Positions 1-8,118 of a stretch of 17,746 nucleotides of DNA are shown one piece after another. Both the position numbers and the translations under genes were made by a program. Location: the NCBI GenBank assembly GCA_036939355.1, contig JALLAP010000151.1, positions 1 to 17,746 on the forward strand, written 5' to 3'. How positions within the stretch are numbered: the stretch's first letter is position 1; each line of letters opens with the position of its first letter. A model generated the notes under the pieces. The model worked only from the letters and a program-made list of their open reading frames with translations. It was not told where the DNA came from and searched no databases. This stretch comes from Thalassiosira profunda (Eukaryota; Bacillariophyta; Thalassiosirophyceae; Thalassiosirales; Thalassiosiraceae).

Positions 1-1223
1 GGAGAATTTGCAATGACAGCCGGGCGCTGCGCCTGGCGGACCTGCCCAACGAGGCACTGGCGCACGCGGCCCAATATTTGGCCGCGCCATCACAGGCCAT
101 TTTTGCTCTGGCGATTCCTGGAGAGGACCGGCAGAGGGCGCTCTTAGCGAGCACGACCGTCCTCGATTTTGGATTGGTGGAGAAGAGCCTCGCGGCGAGG
201 CTAACCGACCGTCACATTCAACTCATTTTGTCCCGCATCGACAATCTCAAAACGCTGGGATTAGCAGGTTGCGTCAACGTGACGGGGCGCTGCCTAGATC
301 CCCTCCAGGGCTCCACGCAGCTGGAGAAGATCGACCTTAGCCTCGTCGGCCCACGGGATAGTCCCTCCATCTCTCCGAAGCCCATGCTTTGCGAGGCGAT
401 TGTATTGCCAGTCCTCGACAGCATCATTGCTGCCAATGGCAGCTCTTTGAAGCTGCTTGTGCTGCCCAAAAAATGGCGCAACAACCAAAGCGATGGCCTG
501 TGTCAGTTTCTACAAAGATACGACGATTATCTGAAACGCCGAGAGTGCGCGTGTTCGAGTTGTGGAAGTCGGGATAGGAATATTGTGTTTGGAGAAGAAG
601 ATTGGAGTTCAGATTCAGACAGCGAGGAAGAAGGTCCACAACCACAAGGTGGTTTGGTCGAGAGGAACGGGAGGAGACGCTTCGGAATGCAGTACAACGT
701 GTGCTCCAATTGTATCCAACCCTTCTGTACTGGTTGCGCCTACGAGGGCGAGAATGAGCTCCAGTTATGTGCCAAATGTGAGCGGGAACACTGCTCCGGA
801 TGCTTGCCTGGTGGGGGAGCGCGGTGCCCTTCCTGTGTCGAGTTCTTCTGTAACCAATGCGAAGGGTTGGAAGAATGCGCCAAATGCGGGACAAGGAAGT
901 GCATTAATTGCCTCTTCAGATGCGGGTATTGCGATGCAAAATGCTGCGCCGGTTGCTTTGCTCAATGCCAGGGCCTCCTGGAAATGCGTGGTGCGTGCGG
1001 AAGCAGGGGAAATATCTGTCATGACTGCATCAAATGCAAAGCATGTAGATATCACTGTTGTCCAGAATGTCGGCTCTCAAAATGCAAATACAACGATCAG
1101 AAGAAACGATGCAAAGGATGTGTCAAAATGATTTCCCCTCTCGTTGAAAAGAAGATTGAAGCGCACAAAAAAGAGATCGAGAAGCACCACAAAGATATTG
1201 CGGAGCTGAGGGATTTGGTCTAG
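1..1223 (+). CDS. F-box/LRR protein with cysteine-rich C-terminus (5' partial)
   Basis: The frame is open from the window edge (first full codon at nt 3) to the TAG at 1221-1223, giving 406 visible residues. No ATG is visible at the N-terminus. Comparison with the paralog at 2780 suggests only a few residues (the M-S-K-R-R-K equivalent) are missing. Order of parts, numbered from nt 3: F-box-like segment about 11-40 (L-A-D-L-P-N-E-A-L-A-H-A-A-x-Y-L); one or two leucine-rich repeats about 80-118 (L-K-T-L-G-L-A-G-C-V-N-V-T-G); an acidic Ser/Asp/Glu stretch about 200-210; about 36 cysteines, mostly in C-x2-C pairs, over 182-375; and a charged, probably coiled-coil tail. F-box proteins usually recruit substrates to SCF ubiquitin ligases. 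That role is inferred here, and I do not recognise the Cys-rich tail as a named zinc-finger family. The gene converges on the desaturase with 69 nt between stops. Confidence 0.85.
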   Translation, partial: RICNDSRALRLADLPNEALAHAAQYLAAPSQAIFALAIPGEDRQRALLASTTVLDFGLVEKSLAARLTDRHIQLILSRIDNLKTLGLAGCVNVTGRCLDPLQGSTQLEKIDLSLVGPRDSPSISPKPMLCEAIVLPVLDSIIAANGSSLKLLVLPKKWRNNQSDGLCQFLQRYDDYLKRRECACSSCGSRDRNIVFGEEDWSSDSDSEEEGPQPQGGLVERNGRRRFGMQYNVCSNCIQPFCTGCAYEGENELQLCAKCEREHCSGCLPGGGARCPSCVEFFCNQCEGLEECAKCGTRKCINCLFRCGYCDAKCCAGCFAQCQGLLEMRGACGSRGNICHDCIKCKACRYHCCPECRLSKCKYNDQKKRCKGCVKMISPLVEKKIEAHKKEIEKHHKDIAELRDLV

Positions 1224-1292
1224 TAGATTGGTCGAAAGGACATGAGAGAATTTTGTACATTATATTCACAACAATCCATCAACACCTCAGCT

Positions 1293-2534
1293 CTACAACC
1301 TTTTGCTCGACTGGTGCTGCCGCAACAAACCCGCCAACCTCCTATTGAAGTTCAGGTAACCGCCCCGTCCCGATCCTTTCAACTCGGAGTGCGTCTCGCC
1401 ACTGTCAAAAATATCATCACCGCCGGCATTCACCAGCAAATCGTGAGCTGTGTGCAACTGATGAAAGGGAAGGGTTGGCCAGGCGTGATGCTCGGCATGG
1501 AACGGCATTTGCCACGCCAACTTTCTGTAGAACGCATTGGTCCCCGCCATCGTCCGCGTATTCTCGTATATCAGGGGCGATTCCTTCCTCCCTCGGTGCT
1601 CGGCGAGCAGATAAAAACGGAGGCACGGCTGGCCCAGCACCGCCGGCAATACCCAAAATCGAAGGAGCGGAGACATCACAGACTCGCCCGCCGCAAAAGC
1701 CCAAGCTGCAATGCAGGCGTACAGAGCCAGATATATCCGTGCCTCCCTCACCACTTCCCTCTTTGCTCGCTCATTTGTTAGATATGCCTCGTCGCACTTT
1801 CCAAATGCATGCTTGGCCGTCGTCGGTATCGCATCTCCCCAGAACGGAATCCCCGACAAGTACAGCGCGTATCGGGCCACGTTGTCCACGGGAAAGTCCA
1901 GCAATCCGGGTTGCAATTCCGAATCCAATTTGGGGTTGCCTGTGTACCGATGGTGTTGCCAGTGATAATGGTAATAATGTCGTGCCGGCCGGAGGCAGAG
2001 GAAGCCAAATACGTGTGCAAATGCATCGTTCAGGAAGTTGGATCGGAAGGCAGTTCGATGGATCGTCTCGTGGAGGCCGTTGAAGTAGAAGCTCGACACG
2101 AAGGCTGTGGCCAGGAGCGACAGTGGACCAACAATCTGTGCCGAACACGCCGCCAGGGCGACGAGGCCAAAGTGGAACGCCGTCTGCGCCCATCCTTTGA
2201 TGTTGGATTTCTGCTTCGACAGCTCTCGAATCGTTTGCCGCGGCACCAGTTTATCCAAAGCATCCACCGATGCCAGCGGCTCGGGGCTGCTGGCCTCACG
2301 CTCGTCTGCAGTGCTCGCCGTTGCAACGTCGAGGGCAGAAGCGGACGCAGCACCGATGATCACCGAAGGAGGCGGGCAGAATTCTCGTGCACCGACTTTT
2401 GATGTTGGCGGCGCCCGAATGAGGTGCCGAGGCGCCGTCGGGGCAAACGCGATAACGGAGTGACTGCCCACCACTGCCGCGATGACAAGAGCAAACGCCA
2501 TCGCCGCGTCGGCTCTCCCCTTCTGAACCACCAT
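1293..2534 (-). CDS. Plastid-targeted membrane fatty-acid desaturase/hydroxylase family protein
   Basis: Single exon, 413 aa from the ATG at 2534 (GGCGGCATGG, good Kozak context). The frame stays open to 2594, but only a GTG lies there. An alternative ATG is at 2501. The three His boxes of membrane di-iron desaturases are present: HETIH (155-159), HWQHH (191-195) and HAEHH (346-350), with hydrophobic segments between. The N-terminus has basic residues, a hydrophobic stretch and then I-A-F-A-P-T-A-P, which resembles the ASAFAP signal/transit junction of red-derived complex plastids, so I infer a plastid envelope or thylakoid location. The substrate is not readable. Box spacing and the P-F-H-x-x-x-H-H-x-W-P-T-L-P-F-H signature resemble the broad FA_desaturase family, including rhizopine-oxygenase-like members, and carotenoid hydroxylase/ketolase relatives are not excluded. 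It lies between two F-box paralogs and is divergent from the second. Confidence 0.88.
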   Translation of the reverse strand: MVVQKGRADAAMAFALVIAAVVGSHSVIAFAPTAPRHLIRAPPTSKVGAREFCPPPSVIIGAASASALDVATASTADEREASSPEPLASVDALDKLVPRQTIRELSKQKSNIKGWAQTAFHFGLVALAACSAQIVGPLSLLATAFVSSFYFNGLHETIHRTAFRSNFLNDAFAHVFGFLCLRPARHYYHYHWQHHRYTGNPKLDSELQPGLLDFPVDNVARYALYLSGIPFWGDAIPTTAKHAFGKCDEAYLTNERAKREVVREARIYLALYACIAAWAFAAGESVMSPLLRFWVLPAVLGQPCLRFYLLAEHRGRKESPLIYENTRTMAGTNAFYRKLAWQMPFHAEHHAWPTLPFHQLHTAHDLLVNAGGDDIFDSGETHSELKGSGRGGYLNFNRRLAGLLRQHQSSKRL

Positions 2535-2779
2535 GCCGCCTATCCGCAGGCTCTGCTGGCAGCTGGGCGGGAGAGCGTCATATCTTATGGACACTAAAGA
2601 TTTTGGATACCTTTAGTGCAAGCACTCTGCCGGCGCTCCTCCTCCGTGGCGCACAACGACTCTGCTGCCCTCTCCTAGCTTGCCCCCCTCCGCCGCGGCG
2701 CCCCTCCGCCCATCGCCCTTGCGAGCTGGCCACCATTTTCGCCCTTGTCTGCTCCCCGCATATCTCCCTCTGATTATCG
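2535..2779. promoter_or_regulatory. Divergent spacer between desaturase and second F-box gene
   Basis: This 245-nt spacer separates two divergently transcribed start codons, so it should hold both 5' UTRs and a shared or back-to-back promoter. It is rich in C/G, with pyrimidine-rich runs on + just before the F-box ATG. I see no convincing TATA box or protein-coding continuation. The call rests on gene layout only. Confidence 0.45.
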
Positions 2780-3607
2780 ATGTCGAAGCGGAGGAAAATT
2801 TGCAATGGTGCTGGCCGGGCGGCCCAGCTGATGGATCTGCCCGACGCGGCGCTGGCGCATGCCGCGGGCTATCTGGCGCTTCCCTCGCGGACGATCTTTG
2901 CATTGGCGGTCGAAGGGCAAGGCGAGGATCTACAGAAGAAGATCTTATCAAACACAAAGTGGACTGCCCTCGATTTTAGCTCAGTTGAGAAGAGCCTCGC
3001 TTCGAGGCTGACGGACGATGACATTGAGCAAATACTGCTGCTGATCGATGCGGCCACCAATCTCAAGGCGTTGAACCTGGCTGGGTGCGTCAATGTCACG
3101 GGGGTCTGCCTCAAAATGTTTCGGTCGTCTACAGAATTGGAGCAGCTCGACATCAGCCTCGTGGGCCAGCACGTGAGAAGGTTTGGGTGCTCCTACCAGC
3201 CGCCAAATTACACTGGCCGTCCACCTCCCGGGCCGAGGCTCTCCGAGGCGAAAGTGCTACCCTACCTCAACAGCATCATCCTTACAGGGGGCACTTCGTT
3301 GAAGCTCCTTGTTATCCCGGAGAAATGGTGCAAAGATCCGGGCGGTGATTTATGCCGGTTTTTAAGAAGATACAATGCCTATCTGAAACGCCGGGGGTGC
3401 ACATGTTCGAGTTGTGGGGAGAGGCTCAGAGAATGGGAAAGGGATGTCAATTACAGGAGTGATTTTGCATCGTACTTGGGATATCACTACAACATTTGCT
3501 ACACATGCTCCAAGCATTTCTGTAACGGTTGCAAATCCAAGAAGCTCAAACATTGTTCCGCGACCATGCGGGTACATTGCACGGAGTGCGCACCCAGGGG
3601 AGCGTGA
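2780..3607 (+). CDS. F-box/LRR cysteine-rich paralog, truncated by in-frame TGA
   Basis: 275 aa from the ATG at 2780 to the TGA at 3605-3607. It is a tandem paralog of the 5' partial gene at the window start and shares collinear blocks: F-box-like L-M-D-L-P-D-A-A-L-A-H-A-A-G-Y-L (17-32), LRR (L-K-A-L-N-L-A-G-C-V-N-V-T-G), the L-K-L-L-V-I-P-E-K-W block, and the start of the Cys-rich region (C-x-C-S-S-C, Y-N-I-C-x-x-C, F-C-N-G-C). One CxxC pair of the sister is already broken (C-S-A-T in place of C-A-K-C). The predicted protein lacks most of the Cys-rich tail. The ATG context is weak (T at -3). It may be a functional truncated F-box protein, a pseudogene in early decay, or a read-through/selenocysteine case; decay is my preferred reading. 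Confidence 0.75.
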   Translation: MSKRRKICNGAGRAAQLMDLPDAALAHAAGYLALPSRTIFALAVEGQGEDLQKKILSNTKWTALDFSSVEKSLASRLTDDDIEQILLLIDAATNLKALNLAGCVNVTGVCLKMFRSSTELEQLDISLVGQHVRRFGCSYQPPNYTGRPPPGPRLSEAKVLPYLNSIILTGGTSLKLLVIPEKWCKDPGGDLCRFLRRYNAYLKRRGCTCSSCGERLREWERDVNYRSDFASYLGYHYNICYTCSKHFCNGCKSKKLKHCSATMRVHCTECAPRGA

Positions 3608-3853
3608 CCTGGCTGCGACAGATGTCTTTGCAGATCATGTGGAGAGCTGCAAAAGTGCCAGTGCGGAACTCAAGCGTGCGATCGTTGTCTTTTTAGTTGT
3701 GGGGTCTGCAAGGCAAAAATCTGCTCTGACTGCTAGGATGAATGCGCCCGATGCGATGACCGGGGATGCACTAAGGACATTTGTGCCGATTGCGTCAGAA
3801 ATGGATATCGACGTTGTGGCGATCGTCGTCGAAAAATCTCGATGCTCATTTGA
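3605..3853 (+). pseudogene. In-frame continuation of the Cys-rich tail beyond TGA and TAG
   Basis: Reading on in the frame of the upstream F-box gene past the TGA at 3605-3607 gives more sister-like Cys-rich sequence: P-G-C-D-R-C, C-R-S-C, a C-L-F-S-C-G-V-C block matching the sister's C-L-F-R-C-G-Y-C, and C-S-D-C. A TAG follows at 3734-3736, then further Cys pairs (C-A-R-C, C-A-D-C) up to a TGA at 3851-3853. There is no frameshift, only two stop codons. The TGA aligns with a TGC Cys codon (825-827) of the sister. The end lies 6 nt before the convergent prolyl hydroxylase stop, so the ancestral 3' ends nearly abutted. Confidence 0.7.
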
Positions 3854-3859
3854 GGGTGG

Positions 3860-5947
3860 TTATTTGGTTTTATTAGGGTCGGTTTCGTCCCCGCCCTCCT
3901 CATCGTCTGACTCGTCTGACTTGACATTGTACTCGAGGGCCACATCCCACCGTGAGCTCGGGGCGCCCGCGCCGACGTACTTGACAAATCGCATCGTCCC
4001 CGGATCGCGGTACACTAACGACAGTGTGTTGTTGCTCGCCGACACGCTCAGAAGCTTGGTATCGTCCTCCTCGTCGTACTCGGCGTCGGGTCCCTGCTCC
4101 TCGCCCCCCTCGTCCGCGGCAATGTAGCACTCGAAACCGCCCACGTCGCCCGATTCCCAAATGGCATCGTCGTCCGAACCGATCAGCTCGTTTGTTTCCT
4201 CGTCGAATGAGCACTGTTTCCCCTCCCCTGCGCAGAAACAGAGGGTGGCGTCCAGCACGGCGTGGATCGTAAGAACACCGTAGTGGGCAACCGTGTAATC
4301 GAGACCGGGGCGGAAGCGCCGGACGCGGCCGCGATGGCCGAGAGGGAAGCCAAGGCTAGTGATCCAGCCGAGCCATCGCCCGAAGGCTGTAGATTGAAAC
4401 ACTGTTTGGCGTAGGAAGTGGAGATAATGCCCCGCGTCGCAATCCTCTGCCGTCCCCTCTTTTGGGTCGTATTGCAGAAATCTCTGCTTGTGCGCAGGTC
4501 CCACCGCCTTCCAGCGGTTGCTCGTCCCAACGTTGTAGTTCAGACTGGGCCGATCCTTCCCAAGATTGTCCCTTGCATCCTCTTTGGCGAAGGCGCCGCT
4601 CATCTTGGCATTCCACTCATCTATTAAAAAGTGACGTAGCTGGATGCTCGATTCCTCCTCGAATCTCTCTCGCATCTCCTCCATCGATTGGTTGCTGAGG
4701 TATGCAGCGTTGATGTAATTTCCGAGGAAAGATCTATCCTCTTCGCTCAATTGATTCGTTTCACCTTCGCCTCCCTTTTCTCCTGTTGTTTCTAACGGCT
4801 CAAACGCCCCTTCCATATCCTCTCCCTTGTCCGTCGACTTTAGTCGCTGCAGCGTCGCATTCTCCACCTCCCTCGGCGCCTCCTTCGAATGGTACCATCC
4901 CTGCAAAGAGAGCCGCGGCCGATCGCAAAACACCTCCTGCACTGAGTGGAACGACACGCCGGGCCGCACCTCAAAGCACGCCATTGCATTAAATTCGGGA
5001 AGAATGGTCTTTACGGGCAAGGCTCCTGGCACCCTGCGCGAGCTTTCGCCGATCTCTGGATTCTCCGCCACTGCCTCGTACAGCTCGAGGCGGCCGCCGT
5101 CGACATCCGTCCACGTGGGCTCTGGATCGGTCAGGTAGATGATGTAAGATACTTTGCGGTTGCCGATTACGTCGTCGTGGCAGAGGAGGTGGCATCCCTT
5201 CGCGTGGCAGTTGGCCGCGCAGTCCACCTGTAGTTTCAGGGGTGCAGACGATATGAACCCATTGCAAAACGAATCCTTCAGAAATATTACATTGCAATCT
5301 CACCTCGTCGGTCAGCGTGCCGGCCTCCAGACCCGTCACTCGCTCCACAAACGCCCGATACTCTGGCGAGTAAATGGCCCTCTTCAATTTCATCAGTGCG
5401 GGCATTTGAAGGGCCAGTTCGGAGCCTTCGCTCAGGTTTCCCTGCAAAGATTTGTTTAGTGAGAGATATGCTCCGAACGCCACCGCCACAGGGCAAAAGC
5501 GACAACCACTCACCAGATCGATGCTCTGGTAGACCCGAAATAGATCTGTCTCCTTGAACTTCACCTTGCTGTTCTGCTTCAGCTCCTCCAATATCTCATC
5601 TGCTCGGTGAAACATCAGGCATCGTCAGTTGACACATCGTGTGCCCACATCATGTGCATTGCAACAACATATGATCGCTCACCCAAGAAGCCCTCCCGGC
5701 AAAATCCCTTGATCATCCCGTGGGGGTACGGCGTCGCGCTCTTGTAGGAGGCGGCGAGCTCGGCGGAGCGATCGAGGACGCCGGGGGCGAGGGGCGCGAG
5801 GACGTCGCCATCATCGTCGCCGAGTCCGTTTGTTGTCGTCTTTGCTGGCGGGCCTCCGTCCGCCCAGCGCACCGCCGGACTGTCACTAGAACCGCCGTCC
5901 TCCTCGCCGTCCGTGCGGGGCCGCTTGGCCGGCGGGTCCGACGCCAT
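3860..5947 (-). CDS. Tpa1/OGFOD1-type prolyl hydroxylase (2-oxoglutarate/Fe dioxygenase), four exons
   Basis: Spliced CDS is complement(3860..5227, 5304..5441, 5514..5599, 5683..5947), 618 aa. All three introns have GTGAG donors and CAG acceptors, and the joins restore family sequence: R-E-G-F-L|D-E-I-L-E-E-L, Q-S-I-D-L|G-N-L-S-E, and L-T-D-E|V-D-C-A-A-N. The start at 5947 has a perfect GCCGCCATGG context. The N-terminus is basic/acidic with K-R-P-R (8-11), a likely nuclear signal. The catalytic double-stranded beta-helix carries the Fe ligands H180, D182 (C-H-D-D-V-I-G) and H257 (S-F-H-S-V-Q-E-V), and the 2-oxoglutarate Arg268 (R-L-S-L-Q-G-W-Y-H). The C-terminal Ofd1/Tpa1 CTDD half includes V-R-R-F-R-P-G-L-D-Y-T and R-F-V-K-Y-V, followed by an acidic tail. 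In yeast and animals this family hydroxylates a proline in ribosomal protein uS12 (Rps23) and affects translation termination and stress. Length is between human OGFOD1 and yeast Tpa1. Confidence 0.93.
5228..5303 (-). other. Intron 3 of the prolyl hydroxylase gene (phase 0)
   Basis: 76-nt GT-AG intron: donor GTGAGA after the GAG codon (5304-5306), acceptor CTACAG before GTG (5225-5227). Removing it joins L-T-D-E to V-D-C-A-A-N-C, leading directly into the conserved G-C-H-L-L-x-H-D-D-V-I-G block. Confidence 0.9.
5442..5513 (-). other. Intron 2 of the prolyl hydroxylase gene (phase 0, 72 nt, no stop)
   Basis: Donor GTGAGT, acceptor TTTGCAG. Its length is a multiple of three and it has no in-frame stop, so retention would insert 24 residues (starting V-S-G-C-R-F-C) without breaking the frame. 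Those residues do not resemble the family, so it is called an intron. Confidence 0.85.
5600..5682 (-). other. Intron 1 of the prolyl hydroxylase gene (phase 1)
   Basis: 83-nt intron with donor GTGAGC and acceptor GAGCAG. Splicing joins F-L-G' to 'AT-GAG', giving F-L-D-E-I-L-E-E-L. Unspliced, the frame hits a stop within the intron. Confidence 0.9.
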
Positions 5948-6535
5948 GGCGGCTTGTGCGGCGAGGGGTTGCAAGAGCGCCAGTGAGCGAGTTTGGGTGG
6001 CGGAGAGAGCGCGGGAGCCGCGGGAGCGGACGAGAGCTGCAGGCGAGATCTGGGGGGCAAGCGGGCACGCCCCCGAGTATCTTTGTTGTGCTTTGCTCCA
6101 CAGCCTCTCGCGCACTTTCACTCGGAGACGACAACCCCACCCCGCCCAGCCGCCCAGCCCCCGACGCGGACCAATAGCCACCACAGCTACAGCTCCTCCT
6201 TTCCCGGTAAGTGGACGTGCTCTTGCATTGACGGCGTCCTCCGCATCTTCCGCGGGCCCGCGGGTGCACGAGTTGTGTTCAATCCTGCGGCCTCGCGTCA
6301 TTGGTGCAGTTTGCGAGCCCACGGGAGCACACGCAGTAACGCCGCGCGAGGGGACCCACCACGTAATTCACAAGCATGGCCTGATGCGGTCGGATAGGAA
6401 TTGACCGCGACGCTAATGCGGCTGACATTTTTTCTCCATCTCCACGCCGCCCCGATCATAAGATATGTCTCACGCGTTGACGCCCATCAATTATTTACCC
6501 CCGAATCTCTTTCTAGATCTCTCCCGAGCGTCAAC
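5948..6535. promoter_or_regulatory. Divergent spacer between prolyl hydroxylase and CUE-like gene
   Basis: 588 nt between two divergent start codons. The - strand frame upstream of the hydroxylase ATG is open to about 6322, but it encodes low-complexity Arg/Ala-rich sequence with no family similarity, and the optimal Kozak at 5947 argues it is 5' UTR. The middle is GC-rich; the part just before 6536 is more A/T-rich with C/T runs. No RNA gene or repeat stands out. Confidence 0.45.
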
Positions 6536-7526
6536 ATGGTTTGCATTGCCCACTACCCCACCGATTTGCAGTGGAAGCTGGAGAAACGCGGCATGGAGCT
6601 GCAATGCCAGGCCTACCAGGTCGAAAGGAAGAAATCCGCTCACGCCGACGGGGGAAACACCCCCGAAAGCTTCGACATTTCGACCGTCCTCAAGAAGAAG
6701 AAAGACGTCGCCGCCTGGGAGGAAGTGGGGAGCATGGACGACGCGGCTAAGGAGGCGGAGGAGGCTGCCATCAGGGAGGGGTTGAAGGGGTTGGGGAGAC
6801 GCTTCATGTCAGACCCCGCCTTTCCAGAGGTGCCTGCTTCCGTGTGGGACGATGCTTGCTCCGACAAGTACGCGAATGCCAGGAAGTGCACCGGCGACCC
6901 CGTTGAGGATGATCACATCGCTGCTATCCAGAAGCATTTCCCCACTCTGGATCGGGACGTTATCTTTGCTCTGCTCGATGCGAGTGATCTTGACCGCCAG
7001 CCGCAGGAATGCATGATTGCCAGTAGGTATCTTTTGCTATTTTCTGATCTACTTCTGTCATGTCAACCTCTCATGCTATCTTTCTTCATAAAACATAGTT
7101 GGGAGTCACTTCGCTCTCCAGGGCTGGGAGAAGGAGCTGTTGCAAAAGAAGCTCGTTAGTATGGGCTCCATTGGCCAGTATGGACGCAAGCTTGACAAGC
7201 TAGCGTCCAAGAGCTACACGGAGTTGATCGTCGACTTGACGGGCGGCTTCCTCTATTGCAGCAGCAGCTGCTTCGAGGATGACGAGCGCGTCGGCTATCG
7301 CAACTTGCAAGAAACTGCGAGGCATATTAGGTGCATAGCGTTGGAGGAGCTGAAGCAAATCGCGAAGAAGGAGGGCATTGTGGTGGAGCGCGGCGTCAAG
7401 CGCCCTTCGATCGTTCTGAAGATCGTTGAGCACCTCTACTCAGAGGTTCTCGAGCCGGCCGAGGGGAAGAGCGACGACGGCGGCGACACTCGCAGGGCGA
7501 AGAAGGCTCGTACGAGCAAGGATTGA
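6536..7526 (+). CDS. Unknown nuclear-looking protein with CUE-like segment, two exons
   Basis: Spliced CDS is join(6536..7022, 7099..7526), 304 aa, starting MVCIAHYPTD with ATG context CAACATGG. I do not recognise the family. Visible parts: a charged N-terminal third with K-K-K-K (53-56) and an Ala/Glu-rich helix (66-82); a segment at about 125-165 (I-Q-K-H-F-P-T-L-D-R-D-V-I-F-A-L-L-D-A) with the F-P and two-helix spacing of ubiquitin-binding CUE domains; a middle region rich in L/K/G with a C-S-S-S-C; a helix-loop-helix near the C-terminus (L-E-E-L-K-Q-I-A-K-K-E-G-I-V-V, then R-P-S-I-V-L-K-I-V-E-H-L) that loosely resembles a SAP motif; and a basic tail R-R-A-K-K-A-R-T-S-K-D, a likely nuclear signal. 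The CUE and SAP labels are weak inferences. Confidence 0.8.
7023..7098 (+). other. Intron of the CUE-like gene (phase 1)
   Basis: 76-nt intron with donor GTAGGT and acceptor CATAG. Only this donor/acceptor pair keeps the downstream frame, giving C-M-I-A-I-G-S-H-F-A-L-Q-G-W-E-K-E-L. The nearby donor GTATCT (7027) or the acceptor CCAG (7125) would shift the frame. Size matches the neighbouring introns. Confidence 0.8.
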
Positions 7527-8118
7527 GAGTGATGACACAGGGGAGGGGAATAGCACTTCCGCAAATGATAGCAATTCAGAAGGATGGTGGGGGAAGGAAG
7601 ATACTTTCATTTGTGACAGCCAAAGGGATTTTTCATGCATTCTCAACACAATGCAAGAGGTCGTAGCTGGCAGGAAGCAGTTGATCAGCTATTAGCGGAG
7701 ACATCTATTGCAGACTTGTTCTCTCCTCGTTCCGCTTTACCTCGGGCGGTAGCGATGTTTTTTTTTTGCTAGACGTCAGTCCATTCCCTTTGTGCCGTTT
7801 CAGCTGCGGGCGCTGGTAACGAGATGTGGTGGCAAACCTCTGCCATCGAATCCAACGCCTGCCCCTGAAGAAGATTCAGAGCCTTGCTGTGTTTGCGTGT
7901 CACCAGCCGCGAATGTCAGGGTCGAACCTGTTGTTGCTGCACCTGTTGCATTCCTCGTCCGGGGTCGCCAGGACTCTGCATCACATCGGCGCCCATTATT
8001 TTTCGTCGAGAGCTGCAGCGCCCAGCTTTAACCATCCCTTTCTCGGCGGTGCAAAGAGAACGCAGGTGGAATTGTGCTCGAGTTTGTGCCTCTGCTTTGT
8101 ACCTCGGCAACCACCACC
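7527..8118. other. Convergent spacer without a supportable gene
   Basis: 592 nt between the stop of the CUE-like gene and the stop of the J-domain gene. It contains a T9 run at about 7759-7767 and several open frames on +, which start at non-ATG codons or run into the J-domain gene antisense. No family signature or repeat was recognised. It should hold the two 3' UTRs. Confidence 0.5.

Noticed and set aside
562..1131. 189-codon + frame overlapping the first F-box gene
   Set aside because: It lies in another frame of a Cys-rich coding region and its composition follows the CxxC codon pattern; no independent homology.
2535..2594. Extended desaturase start at 2594
   Set aside because: The codon at 2594 is GTG; the first ATG is at 2534, and the hydrophobic segment begins after it.
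3605..3736. Non-standard genetic code (TGA and TAG reassigned)
   Set aside because: All other genes in the window end at ordinary TGA, TAG or TAA codons where their families end, so global reassignment is not supported.
3414..4127. 237-codon + frame joining the second F-box gene to the antisense of the hydroxylase
   Set aside because: Its first half is an off-frame reading of the Cys-rich tail and its second half is antisense to the hydroxylase C-terminus.
5948..6322. N-terminal extension of the prolyl hydroxylase upstream of 5947
   Set aside because: The sequence is low-complexity Arg/Ala-rich and unlike the family, while the ATG at 5947 has an ideal Kozak context.
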